Source: Tetranychus cinnabarinus (lineage: Eukaryota; Arthropoda; Arachnida; Trombidiformes; Tetranychidae). From it: DNA of 64,000 nt. Positions 19,701-31,700 of this stretch are shown one piece after another. The position numbers and the translations under genes were made by a program. Within the stretch, counting starts at the first letter, position 1, and the number at the start of each line of letters is the position of its first letter. The notes beneath the pieces were generated by a model, which was not told the origin of the DNA, made no database searches, and was given only the letters and a program-made list of their open reading frames with translations. The DNA lies in the NCBI GenBank assembly GCA_022266195.1, contig WHVY01000002.1:12911001-12975000 (forward strand), in the 5' to 3' direction.

Positions 19701-22700
19701 TCATGCATCAACATCCTTCCAATGAGTACAAAAACATTGCCAACACAGGCGATAAAAGCGACAACCCAGACGCTAAAGCGTAAAACTATATTATCCAAAA
19801 GATGCTGAAAACTGCTTATCCCATCACCTCGTGGTTCACAGACTCTTACATGAAGAGCATATGAACACAATCGAAATTCATCAAAATATCTGTCGAGTGA
19901 GCAAAAAAAACCCAAAAAAGGGAAATTTCAATTAACCAAATTGTTCCAAAGAAAAGGGAAAAATGTCAAACTCACATGTGTGTCAGTGACTGAAGATTGT
20001 CAAATATATTTAATGGCAATTTTTTAATCATGTTTTTACGAACATCTCTGCAAAAGAAAAGAAAAAGTTCCAAATAATGAGCAAATGTTTCAAATTGTTG
20101 TCAAAACAATTATCATTTCGTGTCAACTAAAAGTTTCAATAACTTTTCGATCGATAATGTTGATCATCATAATCATCATCATAATCATCATCATAACCAT
20201 CAGTATCATGAGCATCATGATAAAGTCTTTCTCTTTTCGTCATCATTCACTTGTTGTTGAACAGTCAATGAAATCCGGTTACTTTGATGATTTATATGTT
20301 TCAATTGGAAGAGATAAAAGTTGATAATAAATTGGCTTGTTCACTTTAAGACAAAATGTTATTCACTTTCAGTTATCATTAGAGTTGAAACGATATTTTT
20401 ATACTCTTTTCCTTTATCCTCCCAGCAATACTTACAATGATTCTAGGTCACTTAAGTTGGAAAAGACATTAGATTCCAATAATTTTAGCTTATTTTTCCG
20501 AAGATCTCTGTAAGCGAAAAAAGACAAATCATTAAAAGAAGACTTCAATATGAAGTTATCAAAATGGTCAACAGAAAATGTTTGATTTGATCAAACTCGA
20601 GTTTCGAATGCAAAATCTCGAGTTGTTCATTAAAGAGATTCCAAAACAAATCGAACTTCTTTTCAAATTTGACAAATTTTTACTCTTTTCTCGGTCTTGT
20701 TCAACTTGTTTTGTTTGATTGACTTGAACAAGCAAAGACTTTGAGATGAATTGAGAGAAAATGAAATTTCAAGTTTACATCTAAAAGAGGAAAAACTAAT
20801 TTGTATGATTTGTATGTTTATCCTGACAATATATTTTTACATCAAAGTGTTTACCATGAAAATTCATTGACAAGTAAAATAACTCGACAACGAAAATGTT
20901 AACTTTTCAGAAATTGGACTTTTTCATCTTTTTATTGAAAATAATTTTTCCATTCAATCTTGTCCATAACCTTATCTCAATAATAAATTGAACATCACTT
21001 GAATACATTTTGTCTTTATTCACTTTTCACTTTCTCGGCATTCTTCTTCTCTTCCATGAAGGTGTCAACATGGGAAACCATCAGAAACAGAAACCTTGAA
21101 ATGATCCAATCATGATCGATAAACACTGATTCTCGTGGCCCATTTTCAGTCTATCTTGTTACTTTCAACTCTTTTCATCAGCTGACAGAAGCAAGTTTGG
21201 TGAAAACAAAATCCATCAACCCAACCCAAATTTGCAAAACAATGTCATTAATCAGAAATTCATTTCCACCAAGTTCAACAATTCAGCTCAAAGTTTGTTG
21301 TAAAATGAGTCGTTTTTGCATTTTTAATTTTCTTCACACTTTTTTGTTTACTTACAATTTTAATAAAGTTGTCAGATTACCAAAAGCATTATCTTTGAGC
21401 TCTTCTATGTTATTGATAGAAAGTGACCTTTTTTAGAGAAAAATAAAGCTTGAATCAACACATTAATCAGCTATCAATGAGATAATTGTACTTACAATGA
21501 TCTTAATGATATTAAACCAATAAAATTAACATCTTGAATTATATTGATTCGATTTTTTGTGAGTGATCTGCAAAAAAGATTTAAATTTAATGAGAAACTC
21601 TATTTTTTAGGTTAATGCTAAAAATAAGAAAGATTTATTAAACTTAGGTTGAGGAAAAAGTTTTAAGTGATTTCTCGTGCATTTCAAATGCTCGTGGTAT
21701 TCAATTCAAAAGTATTCATGAGATTTATGTTCATGGATTTATGCATCAACTGGAATCAATAAAGTTTTAGGAAAACCCTGGATTCGAAAAATTAACTTTT
21801 CGATGAAACTGGTTCTCTGGTTATTTCATATGAATATCATTTGAAGCATCATGGCAAGTCTTTCACCTTTTCCGCGCTTGTTGTCTGGAAAAGTTGGCTA
21901 ACTGTTGAACTAGAAATTGTCGTTGAGGGACAATTTACTTGCAGTTTAATTTTCGATGAAGAAACTTAAAGTGCTTTTAATGAAAATCATCTTTGAATTT
22001 CGTAGGTAACTTGGATATTGAAGAGATTTTTGGGTTTTCTTTATGCCTTCAAGAGGCACTCTTGAGCTAACAGTTAACATGAAAAGGCCAGAGACTTGGT
22101 TAGTCAATGAAAGTTTACTTACAAGACTTGGAGATTGTTGAGAGATCGAAATATTTTCGCTGGTAAACTGGTTATTAAATTACCATCGAGCAAAAGAGTT
22201 TGCAATTTAACCAACGGTTCAAAAACTCGTTTTGGAAATTTGGACAAACGACAGTTTCGTAAATCACTAATTTGAAAAGAAAGGGCAATGCAAATGCATA
22301 AAGAAAATGATTAACCAAATTGAAAAGAAACATTACAGAAGGATTAAAGATACTTACAGTTCTTCAAGTGAAGATAAACCAGTAAAAGATTGATTTTTCA
22401 AAATTTGAATTGGATTGTGAGACAGAAAACTGGTCCATCAACGAGGTAAATCATGTAAATGAGTAAAACGAATGTCAATCAGTTGTCATTGAACGAATCG
22501 ATTTGCACGGTGAATCGAAAATAATATCGACGAACAAAAGTGGACACAAAATTTTGCAAAATCTGAATACTCACAGTAAGACAAGGTTTGAGTTGTTTGA
22601 AAAAATTTTATTATTTATAGTGTATAATTGATTTCCAGACATAAAAAGTGACGATAAGTTTGGCAAATTGGCAAAGGCATCTTTTTCAATGGTTTGAATC

Positions 22701-25289
22701 TCTGTTGAGGTTAAAATGCTGAAACGCAAGATTGAATTGTCATGAATATCAAATTGAAAAAGGTTAACCCAAAGCAACTTACAGTGTTTTCAATCGAGGT
22801 AAATAGGAAAAACTGGTTCGACGAAGTTTCTCAACTCGATTACCAGATAAATCTCTAATTGGAAAAATATTGACTTTAATATTGAATCAATGAAATTGAG
22901 GAAGAAAAACAAAATTGTTGAGAAAAGAAAAATGAAATTTGTCATTTTCACCTTTCTTTTCATGAGCAAAGAAGAAAATAGAAAATAGAAAATGAAAAAT
23001 GAAAATTGATCCATTTTTTGCTGGAAAAATGATAATCTTCTTAACGATTGTTCCAAACGTTGTCATCATTTGTTATTGAATTGAAAAGAGTGCTTTTTAT
23101 AGTCACTTTTTACTCACAATATTCTTGCTTCCATCGGAATCTTTGGAATTCTGTCAAGATTTTGTTGTTCACAGAAAACATTGTACATGGAACATGAACA
23201 TTCTCCTGGAATATTTTTCATTGCACATTTGGTTGAATTTTTCTTTTCCCTGTCTTCGTCTGGACGCTTTCGAAACAACTTGTCCCAATATTCGCGTTTA
23301 TGATTGTCCTCTGATCAGCATTTCATGGAAAAAGAAAAAAGTTGAGAAAATGAAATTCGTTGAATTAGCTCTGAGTGCTTTCAATTGAAGTCTTCAGATA
23401 ACAAATGTAATTCATTCCAAGCAATTGAATCCATTTGAATGTAAAGATTGATTTTGAATTTTGCCAAATAACTTTGTAAAGCAACTTCAATCAATTTTTA
23501 TGGAACAATAAAAATTAATGTTTTTACGAATGAAAAATATCGTCAAATGAACAAATCTCAATCCTTGCTCGATAAACTCATCCATTTCAAGTGCAATCCC
23601 AAGAAAAATTGACTCTTTAATAACAGATCAACTCTTGAAGTAAATTTCATTTTCAAGAGAAGCACATGCATATTTCATGAAAAACTTGAGATAACATGAA
23701 AAAAGAAAAGAAAACATTGAAATGCATTATTTTGTCATTTTCGGTCCTTTTTTTTCTTCCAAAAACAAAAGTCTCTGGAATTTAATTTGCAACTCTTTTC
23801 ACTGATTTTTCACCAAATCTGTTGTTCCAAGAAAATGATTCCAATTGTTAAATAGTTAAAGATTAACATTGCTAAATGCAATTGAAGGTTAAATTGGCAG
23901 AATTTCTTTCGAATGCAATTTTTTCTCATCTCAGGTTAAGTAATTTTTCCCTTCCATTGAATCATTTGCAACTTGATTCCTACCTTTTGTAACAGACTTT
24001 TTGGGATTCAATTGAAATCTTTTGGTCAATTTAAACTTGATAGATTCAAAGTTAATCTGGTTTTATTGTTGAAACATGAAAACGAACTAAAAATTGCAAA
24101 AAGAAGCTCAAAATTTTCAAGATTAACTCGCCATTAGTTAACAGCATTTAATTAACTTCATTCTGGACCATTTTGCATGTCAAAAGATTCAACTTGGAAT
24201 GAAACATTTTTACGACTTTCTCTTGCAATGTAAATAACCATTTGTTTGGTTCTGGTTTCAACCAAAAGAAATGTTGACGGAAATAAAATACGATCAAAGT
24301 TAATCAATAAAACTAAAACTGATCATCAAATGGCGATAAACTTGATTCTGATTGAAATTCCGAGTTGGAAATAACAGTTCTCTTGGAAACAATTGGCAGA
24401 AGTTTGTAATGAACTTGATCTATTCTGATCAACTAGGTAAATAACCATTTGATGGTGAATCAAATGCAAACTGACCTTTCGATTTGCACAGGAAAAGCTA
24501 AATGATTTGCTGTTTACATGATTGATGAAGGAAAAAAGTAAATCGTCTTAATTGCTTGATATTTCACTTTACTTCAACATTCAGCTCATGTTGCAATTAT
24601 GTAATGATAATCGGTAAATGAGCTTTTTTCTTGCATTCAATTTTGGTTGCCTGTTTTTGCCTCTTCAAGAAATGAGATAAGAAACGATTGAACGGAAACA
24701 TCATGAAATGTTGATCACGAATCAGTGATATTAGCCTGTTCCATGTAATTGTCATTTTGTGTGATCAACATTTTCTCATCCAAGTTAATTCGAAACATGA
24801 TTATTGCGAAAAATGAGCCAATAGTTCAATTTGATTCCTATCTTAATGTTCATTTCATTTTCCATGTAAAAATACATTTTCTTTCCTCTTTTTTCCTTAT
24901 TGATGCTCATCTTGAATCTCGATTATTGTTGTTTACAAAAATGACAATCTGATTACTATTTTTATGAACAATTTCATCGGTTGCAAGTTTGGAAGAAAAC
25001 TCGGAATGGAAAAGTTTTTTTTCAATTTTCTTCTCTACTTACCACAATGCTCTTCATCTGATCCATCTGGACAATCGGGTTCGTTGTTGCAGTTGAGACG
25101 CTGTTCAATACAAATGTCTGAATCATTGCAGGGAAAGAATCCTGGATCACAACAATTAACAACTGAAATGGGAATTAGAAAAGTCATGAGTAGAAGTTGA
25201 AATTTCAACTGTTGTCTGCTTTTACCATTTACAAGTGAAATGAAAAGATTGAACAGTAAAACTGGTGAAACATTAAGCTGGCAATTCAT
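16740..25289 (-). CDS. Relaxin receptor-type LGR (LDLa-LRR-7TM GPCR), 14 exons
   Basis: Exons: 25289-25226, 25162-25043, 23205-23118, 22854-22783, 22718-22575, 22429-22358, 22266-22123, 21567-21496, 20507-20436, 20047-19976, 19889-19691, 19620-18981, 17537-17287, 16931-16740; all phases agree, giving 733 aa. Exon 1 encodes a signal peptide. Exon 2 is one LDLa module (CNNEPDCPDGSDEEHC) in a phase 1-1 exon. Exon 3 is a cysteine-rich LRR cap (GECSCSMYNVFC). Exons 4-10 carry nine LRRs in exons of exactly 72 or 144 bp. A hinge (YFDEFRLCSYALHVRVCEP) as in vertebrate RXFP1/2 precedes seven TM segments, with DRY after TM3, FYGNNGVC in loop 2 and NPVLYTLTTKLF at TM7. It is a surface receptor for a relaxin/insulin-like peptide, coupling to G proteins. 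Arthropod counterparts are LGR3 and LGR4; I cannot choose between them. Reading through the donor at 17286 would instead end the protein at 17254. Confidence 0.9.
20162..20222. repeat. ATC/ATCATA microsatellite in an LGR intron
   Basis: Imperfect repeats of ATCATCATA, within the 388-bp intron between the LRR exons at 20436 and 20047. Confidence 0.85.
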
Positions 25290-26106
25290 TGATGGGCGCA
25301 ACAATTTTCAATCGCATTTATCATAATTTCAAGATTAACTTAATCGGTGAAAGGTGCAAGTTAATTTAACAAACTTGAATTTAAATTGTTCAACATTGGC
25401 TGGCAATAAAACTTTGTAAAGGCAACTCTTTCACTGTTTTGGGTTGTAATTGACAAGTTGAACAGCAACTAAGCTTAATCCAATTGGTTTTATGGGTGAA
25501 ACAAGCACTGTTATAGTCACAGAATTGTACAGAATAGGAAACTCAGCATGAGAATGGAAATGACAAAGAATCTGATGATGATGGGTTGAATGAGAGCATG
25601 GAGTGAACTAGAGAGACAGGAGATGCGGAGTAGGATGCTGAGTTGTAACCATGGTTAGAGTTTGAAAGAACGTCATTTAGGTTAACATAAGTTTGATCTT
25701 TTCTTCTTCTTCTTCTTCATCTTCTCTTATCTTCATTTCATTTTGATTTTTCTCTTTTCAACATTACTAATCAATTGTATTGGGAGGGTTTGATATCTTG
25801 TGTGAAATGGTGTAACCATACTAGTTTAACATCCCAGTTGTGTTATTATTTTTACACCAGTTTCATTTGGATTTTCATGTTCCCTTGTTTTCCAGATCTA
25901 CTGTTAAGTAAAGTTAATCCAATGGTTTGATTAAATTTTCATTTCATTTCATTTGGGGATGAAATTTACTCGAATCAATGTTAATTAAATGAAATTCAAC
26001 TTTAAAGGCATTTAACTTATCGAGTTAACAAAATCTCATTTAATTGTTTCAAGTAACAAGATTCACTTTTTTTCAGTTTGCCTTTCAATTTACACTTTTC
26101 CCTCGA
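25290..26106. other. Upstream region of the LGR gene
   Basis: No ORF of note. It holds a TTC-rich microsatellite at 25701-25724. The LGR promoter should lie here on the minus strand, but I see no reliable TATA box or initiator. Confidence 0.5.
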
Positions 26107-26350
26107 GTTTTTTGCTTCTTGTTATGCTGCCATCTAGGGTAACTAGAGGGGAAGTCATTAAAGTCGTTTACAGTAGAGTCTCCACTTAAGTTGTATAAAT
26201 TTTGATGGGCGACATCTAACGGAATAAATTTAAGGGCTAAATTTTGAGACTTTTTCATGGTTTTTGACACATTGTAATTGTTTTAATTGTAAAATCTGTG
26301 GTTTCCCCCTTTAGTTACTCTAGATGGCAGCATAACGAAAAAGCAAAAAC
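26107..26350. repeat. 244-bp inverted-repeat unit (MITE-like or stem-loop)
   Basis: Two arms of about 49 bp, 26107-26155 and 26302-26350, are inverted copies with a few mismatches. The shared core is GTTATGCTGCCATCTAG, with the centre about 146 bp apart. I found no clear target duplication. The arms resemble terminal inverted repeats of a MITE, but the CCATCTAG core also resembles insulator-type zinc-finger sites; neither is proven. A 61-codon minus-strand frame here is an accident of the arm sequence. Confidence 0.6.
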
Positions 26351-26769
26351 TGCTTTTATTTTCAAATATTTTATTTATCTTTTTCAATTGTAACAAAAAT
26401 TATAATTTTGAATCATGTTTAATTTTTATCTAGAAAATTCGGTGGTGCTCAGCATTGAATCCACTTTTATAAAGTAATTTGAATAACATAAATGATAGAA
26501 ATATTGAGTAGAAAGTAGAGTTTGCATGAAACTTTGAGGCGTTATTTTGTCATTGGCAATAATTTTTGATTTTTTTTAGATTTTCAAATGTGATTGGTTA
26601 CTATTTGGGATATTATACAATAAAGGTAATCATCTGTAATTAATTTAAGTTCATAACTTGTGTTTCATTCATCAGTAAAGATTTAATGAAAAATAATACA
26701 AAAAAGAGTCAAATTAAACAATTAAACCAGATACATAAGTATTCAAATTTGGTAGCTAAATAAAAGAAT
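26351..26769. other. AT-rich spacer, probable 3' UTR of the zinc-finger gene
   Basis: No coding potential seen. It lies just downstream of the minus-strand stop codon at 26770. Confidence 0.4.
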
Positions 26770-28737
26770 TCATTTTCCTGAAGAATCTTCAACAGAGTTT
26801 ATAAGGTTATTCAAAGTGTTGGCGCCAAATGTTTCCTCCAATGTGTGTAAGATACTATTAATAGCTACATCATTCATCTCAAGCTGTTCGTTGTTAATGG
26901 TTACATTGGATAAAGCGGTAGGGCAGTTGTTTGAATTACTTAGAATTGGAGTTCCAATGAGATATTGAATTTTATCAAAATGCTCTTTAAGCAGTTTATC
27001 AAGAGATTCAATTCCACGAGTTTTGACAAAATATTTGGAAACTTCAGATGGAGTCACTACTAATGAATGGACAGCGTTAAGGTGCAGAGCAGCTTGATAG
27101 TCCAAATCCCCAACAAAAGTAGATTGAGCTTGATCTTGACATTTTAAACATTCAAACGGATGATACTTTAAATGTGAATATACATGAGACTTAACCAGGG
27201 TAACATTGATAGATGGTATATCAACAGGTTTGGAGAATATTTTTTCACAAACGGGACAAAATGAAGCAAATTCGGGTTTAGCTTCAGAATCATTGGCAAT
27301 GCCCTCTAAAAAGTCATGACCCCACGTTTCTATAGCTTCATCACAGTTGCGGGTAAAGGGTAAATCGGAGTATTCGACGTGCTCAATTCCATGGTATCGA
27401 AAAGTTGTATCACTAGTGAATCTTTTGTTGCAAATTTGACAAACGATTGGCGTGTATTTCAAATGGTTGCCATAATGTCCCCAAGCAGTGTAAATATCGG
27501 AGAGGTTTTTTTCCGAACAAAAAATGCAAAAAAAGTTGTGACTCTGTTGATGAAAAAGAACACGAGTTGAGATTAGATTAAGAGTAAGACAAAGGAAAAA
27601 GAAAAATTAAAAGAGAATCAGAAAAAATCTTACATCTTTACTTAAAGTTTCCATATCATCCAAATTCGCATCTTCGGCATCTTCAACAAGATTCCTAGAA
27701 TTAGCTTTTTTACCATTTCTCACGGATTCTCGAGACTCTTTCATTTTTTTATATGATGCTGAGGCTTGTTTGTATAATTGTCCTGTTTGTTTCCCCCTGT
27801 TAGAGTTTTGTCGATTAGATTTACCAGATAAGGGTTTCCTTTTCATAGTAGGCTTGTTGACTGTATGACGCTCACTATCTTTGATTATGTTAATATAATC
27901 ACGCAAAAAGTTTTCTAATTCGGGTATTGTTGCAGAAGGTTGGAAATGAATTTTAACATGAGACTCCGTTGGATTTACAATATTGTGACGATGAGAAAGA
28001 TGATCTTGAGCTTTTTTATTAACAGATGAAATTGCGTATCGTTTTCCTCGCTTTTTACACAGCGCACATTCATATGGATTGTACCTTAAATGTTTATTTA
28101 TATGGTTCAGATCCAATATAGAGGAAACCTTGAGCCGAGCCTTTGGTTGAACTGATTTAAGGATGTAATCATACTGGTTACATACAGGACAATATTTGTT
28201 AACTATATTATTCGGAAGCATTTCATCATCGTCGTTCATACAATCCATTTGGTAGTCGATAAATTTTTGGACCCATCTTTCTTTGGCCGGTATCTCTTCA
28301 ATTTTGTATTTCACCAATTTCTCGCCCGGATGATGATTGATGTAATGGTCCACTAAATCTTTCAATTCAACGGTGGCTTCATCACACTCCACACACCGGA
28401 ATGGCGCATACCTCAACTCTCGATAAAACGCTTGCACTGCTTCATAGCGGTCATCGAATTCTTCCAAATTAAATAAACAGAATAACTTCTGGTCAAGCTT
28501 TAACGAAGATTGTTTAGCCGCAGTAGTTTTGTAGTCGTCTGGAGAAAATTTAGTCAAGTCAATTGTAAATTCAGGCTCGATTTTGGCTTCCTCTTCACCT
28601 CCATTAAGGCAAGATTCAATGAAATCTGGTTGAAGTCGTTCCAAGATGACCACACAATCTTTAATCTCACTGAGCAAACCTCGTTGAATACCTTCAGGTG
28701 TAACCATGATGAAAGTAGGTTCCTTGTTTACTGACAT
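26770..28737 (-). CDS. Paired C2H2-like zinc-finger protein, two exons
   Basis: Exon 1 is 28737-27634 (368 codons, ATG at 28737) and exon 2 is 27543-26770. The 90-bp intron has GTAAGA and CATCAACAG borders in phase 0. The product is 625 aa. It has four paired modules in which a CxxC...H..H unit is joined by a [HE]L[RK]YxP linker to a second CxxC...H..H unit. They are around residues 92-135 (first half degenerate, RELRYAPFRCVEC), 183-251 (CPVC...KHLRYNPYECALC), 372-425 (CIFC...NHLKYTPIVCQIC) and the region around 27070-27280 (CPVC...HLKYHPFECLKC). A basic, probably disordered stretch occupies residues 295-350. Likely nuclear, nucleic-acid binding. I do not recognise a named family; the module resembles no standard TGEKP-linked array. 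Confidence 0.82.
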
Positions 28738-31700
28738 TTTGATTGCGATCCAATTAAACAATTAAAATAAAACAGTGAACAAAAAATAGGAATACATTTA
28801 GAAGTGTTGTTGTGTTTATATATAGGTCTACAGATGTAAGCTTGTAAGCCAAAATATATTTTAAACCAAAGAAAATCTTTGTGCTAGTTAACCTTACAAT
28901 ATATAGGTGTCACTACTTGACCAACTTTATCTGATGCAATCAAACGGCTAAACAACTGAAAAAATAAAATCCACTCAATGTTTCAACAATCCTAATTACA
29001 ACGAAGAGTTAAATCTAATTTGAATTTCATTTCTTTAATATTGCAAGACTTGAATCGATTTATTTTCGTAAAAATTTCTAACAAAAAACTCAAGAAATCA
29101 GCTAAGAATGTCAAGTGACAAAATGCCCGGTGACAAAAGCTACTTCCAGTCTGTTGCCTTATCTCAATTGTTACTGTAATTGCATAGACTCTTAAAGTGT
29201 TAAAACTAAGTTATACGTGTATTAAGGATAATTAAAGGATTACAGGCACTTGAAAATGAGATTATCAAAGAAAAGGTATGAATCAAGTGCAAGCAATCGA
29301 TGTCTTGACTGGAAAAAAATTGACAATTGGTTTGACTTTAAAGTAAGGAAAGGAGAGGACAGGATAGAGGTTTAGTGGACAATTAAAAGTAATGATAATG
29401 ATGATGAACAAAGGATAAAAATAACGGTTTGTAACAAGAGGAAAGAGGAGAGGAAGAGTAAAAAAGATGAAAGGATGACCAAGAGACCAACACTGGAGGC
29501 AAGAAAAGACAGAGATTTATGGCCTAATCTCATTAGTCCAATCAACCCATTAAATGTAAACCATCTAACAGTTACTTACAGTTAACTTGACCATTGAAAA
29601 TTTTTTAGTTTTTTTGAAGCTCTTTTCCAATTATCTCTGCCTTTTTTTCCCTCTCATCTCATCTCATCATCGTCTTAATCTTCCTTTTCTTCTTGGGAGT
29701 TATGCTTGTTGACAATTCTTTGAAAGTCAAAAAAATTAGCAAAACTCTTGATAAAATGACGTTTTCGCGATTAAATTTCATTCTAACATTAAGATTTTAA
29801 ATAACGATAGAGTCACTATTCAGAGAATGCAAGTTATTCCGAGATAATCGGTGAGATTGAATCGATTTTGTTGAATTAAAGGCTTAAAGCTGTGAATATT
29901 GAAACACTGATACAGACAGAAATGATAAAAATCCAAGTAAACAAGTTGCTCATTGTTTGCCCATCGTTTATTCATTCTTGTGACTACGAGAAAAAGCAAA
30001 ATCCGTTGATTGTGTTAATATGCCATCTAACAACAGTTCAAGTAAAGGCAAGACCAATTGACCTTGGATCTATCTGGAAAGACTGACCAATAGAGAAAGG
30101 AAAATGAGAAAAAAATGAAATTTTTTAAGTACTTTATAAAGATAAAACTGAAAGAGAAAACATTGGATAAAATTGATGGATAAGACAAACAGAAAATATT
30201 GATAGCGTTAATGATGATCAAGATGATGGTTATACGGATGTTTGAACCAAAGAGACGATGAAAGGTTAGGCAGGTAAAAATTGAAAAAATGTGAAGTAAA
30301 AGTGGCAAAAATGAATTAACCTGATAAATGGTTTGTATCTGAGTGACCTTCTCGGGTCATTCAAGGTATTGCCAAAAATGTAAAGGTGAAGCTGATATTG
30401 GATAAAGATGATAATGATCGCCAACGTCTCATCGTCTTACTGGTACCAAGATGAGAGAGAGAGAGAAAAGATGAGGCTAAAAGAAAAAGAAAGAAAAAAT
30501 TTAGTTAATTAAGTAAAAAGAAAGAGAAAGATGAGAGAGATGAAGATGAGAAGAGTGAAAAGAAAGGGAACCTGTTAAAGGTGAAAGAGAAGAGAAGAGA
30601 GTAAGTATGTTGTGTACCAGGTACGGATGATGATGACGATGATGGCCCGTTAGGATGGATGATGAAGGTTATTCTGAGATTTGCTTGACTTGGTACCATT
30701 CACTGCCTCTACTAACCTTACCTTGAAAACTTTCTTTCCTTTCTTTTCCTCCTCTTCTTATCCATCATCATCTTCATCATCGTCAACATCATAAAGATGA
30801 ACTTGCTTCCGCGTTTGTTGCTTCACCTGTAACATTCACATATACATAATAAACATTATTATCTAACACACTTGTTTTGGCGTCAGGCAAGAAAAAAAAA
30901 CATAAAAGATGAGACAATGGAAACTAGTTCAGCAGAATTTTCATAATTATCATCACTGTCATCGCTTTTCATTGAATTTCTTCTCCTCTAAATGATATTC
31001 CTTTCTTCTTTACCAGGTTTATCCCATCCTGTACAATTAATCATTGCTATACTGACCTTAACCTTTGCTTTCTGTTGATGATTACCTTTTTTTCCAGGCC
31101 TATTATTGTTGCAGAAATTACTTTGACTTTTCATTCACTTTTTAAATTCCATTTTTTCATCATATCCATCAATGGTTGCATCAATTGGTTCCCTTTAAAG
31201 TCACAATTGGATTGATTAAGATGATCTTGAGTTTTCTTTCTGGTTTAACTTGTCTTTTGGTCTCAATTTGTTGTAACCTTTGGTGTGAAGTTTCCTCTTC
31301 TTTTAGGGTTCATCTTAATTTTGCTTTCTTTTGCCTCTTTTTTACCTATTTTCTTGGACCATATTTTGCTTTCTTAACATTTCCACTTTTAATGATGCTC
31401 CACACTTTCCACGAATTGTGATCCTCTTCCTTATACCTGGTTACCTTCCCACTTTTTTTTGTTGTGAAAACGACCATGTTCAGCCTTTCTTATTGAAGGA
31501 ACCTCTTCCAAAGTCTGAAGAGGCCAATCTATGGAGAAAATGTAATTTCCAAGAATATCTTGTTAGTACTTTTTCAACCCAAAAAAAACACAAACATCTC
31601 ATTTTTTCCCTATTCAAGGAATAATCTAAGGTTCAATAAGTCTAAATGTAAACTACAATTGACCTTAGCTACTCATTTTTTAACAGTTTGGCTTGGCTAT

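Noticed and set aside
22790..23388. Minus- and plus-strand ORFs around the LRR exons
   Set aside because: They read through LGR introns or on the opposite strand of the LRR-cap exon; the spliced LGR model explains the coding signal.
26085..26270. 61-codon minus-strand ORF in the inverted-repeat unit
   Set aside because: It covers one arm and the spacer, shows no family similarity and has no splice or promoter support.
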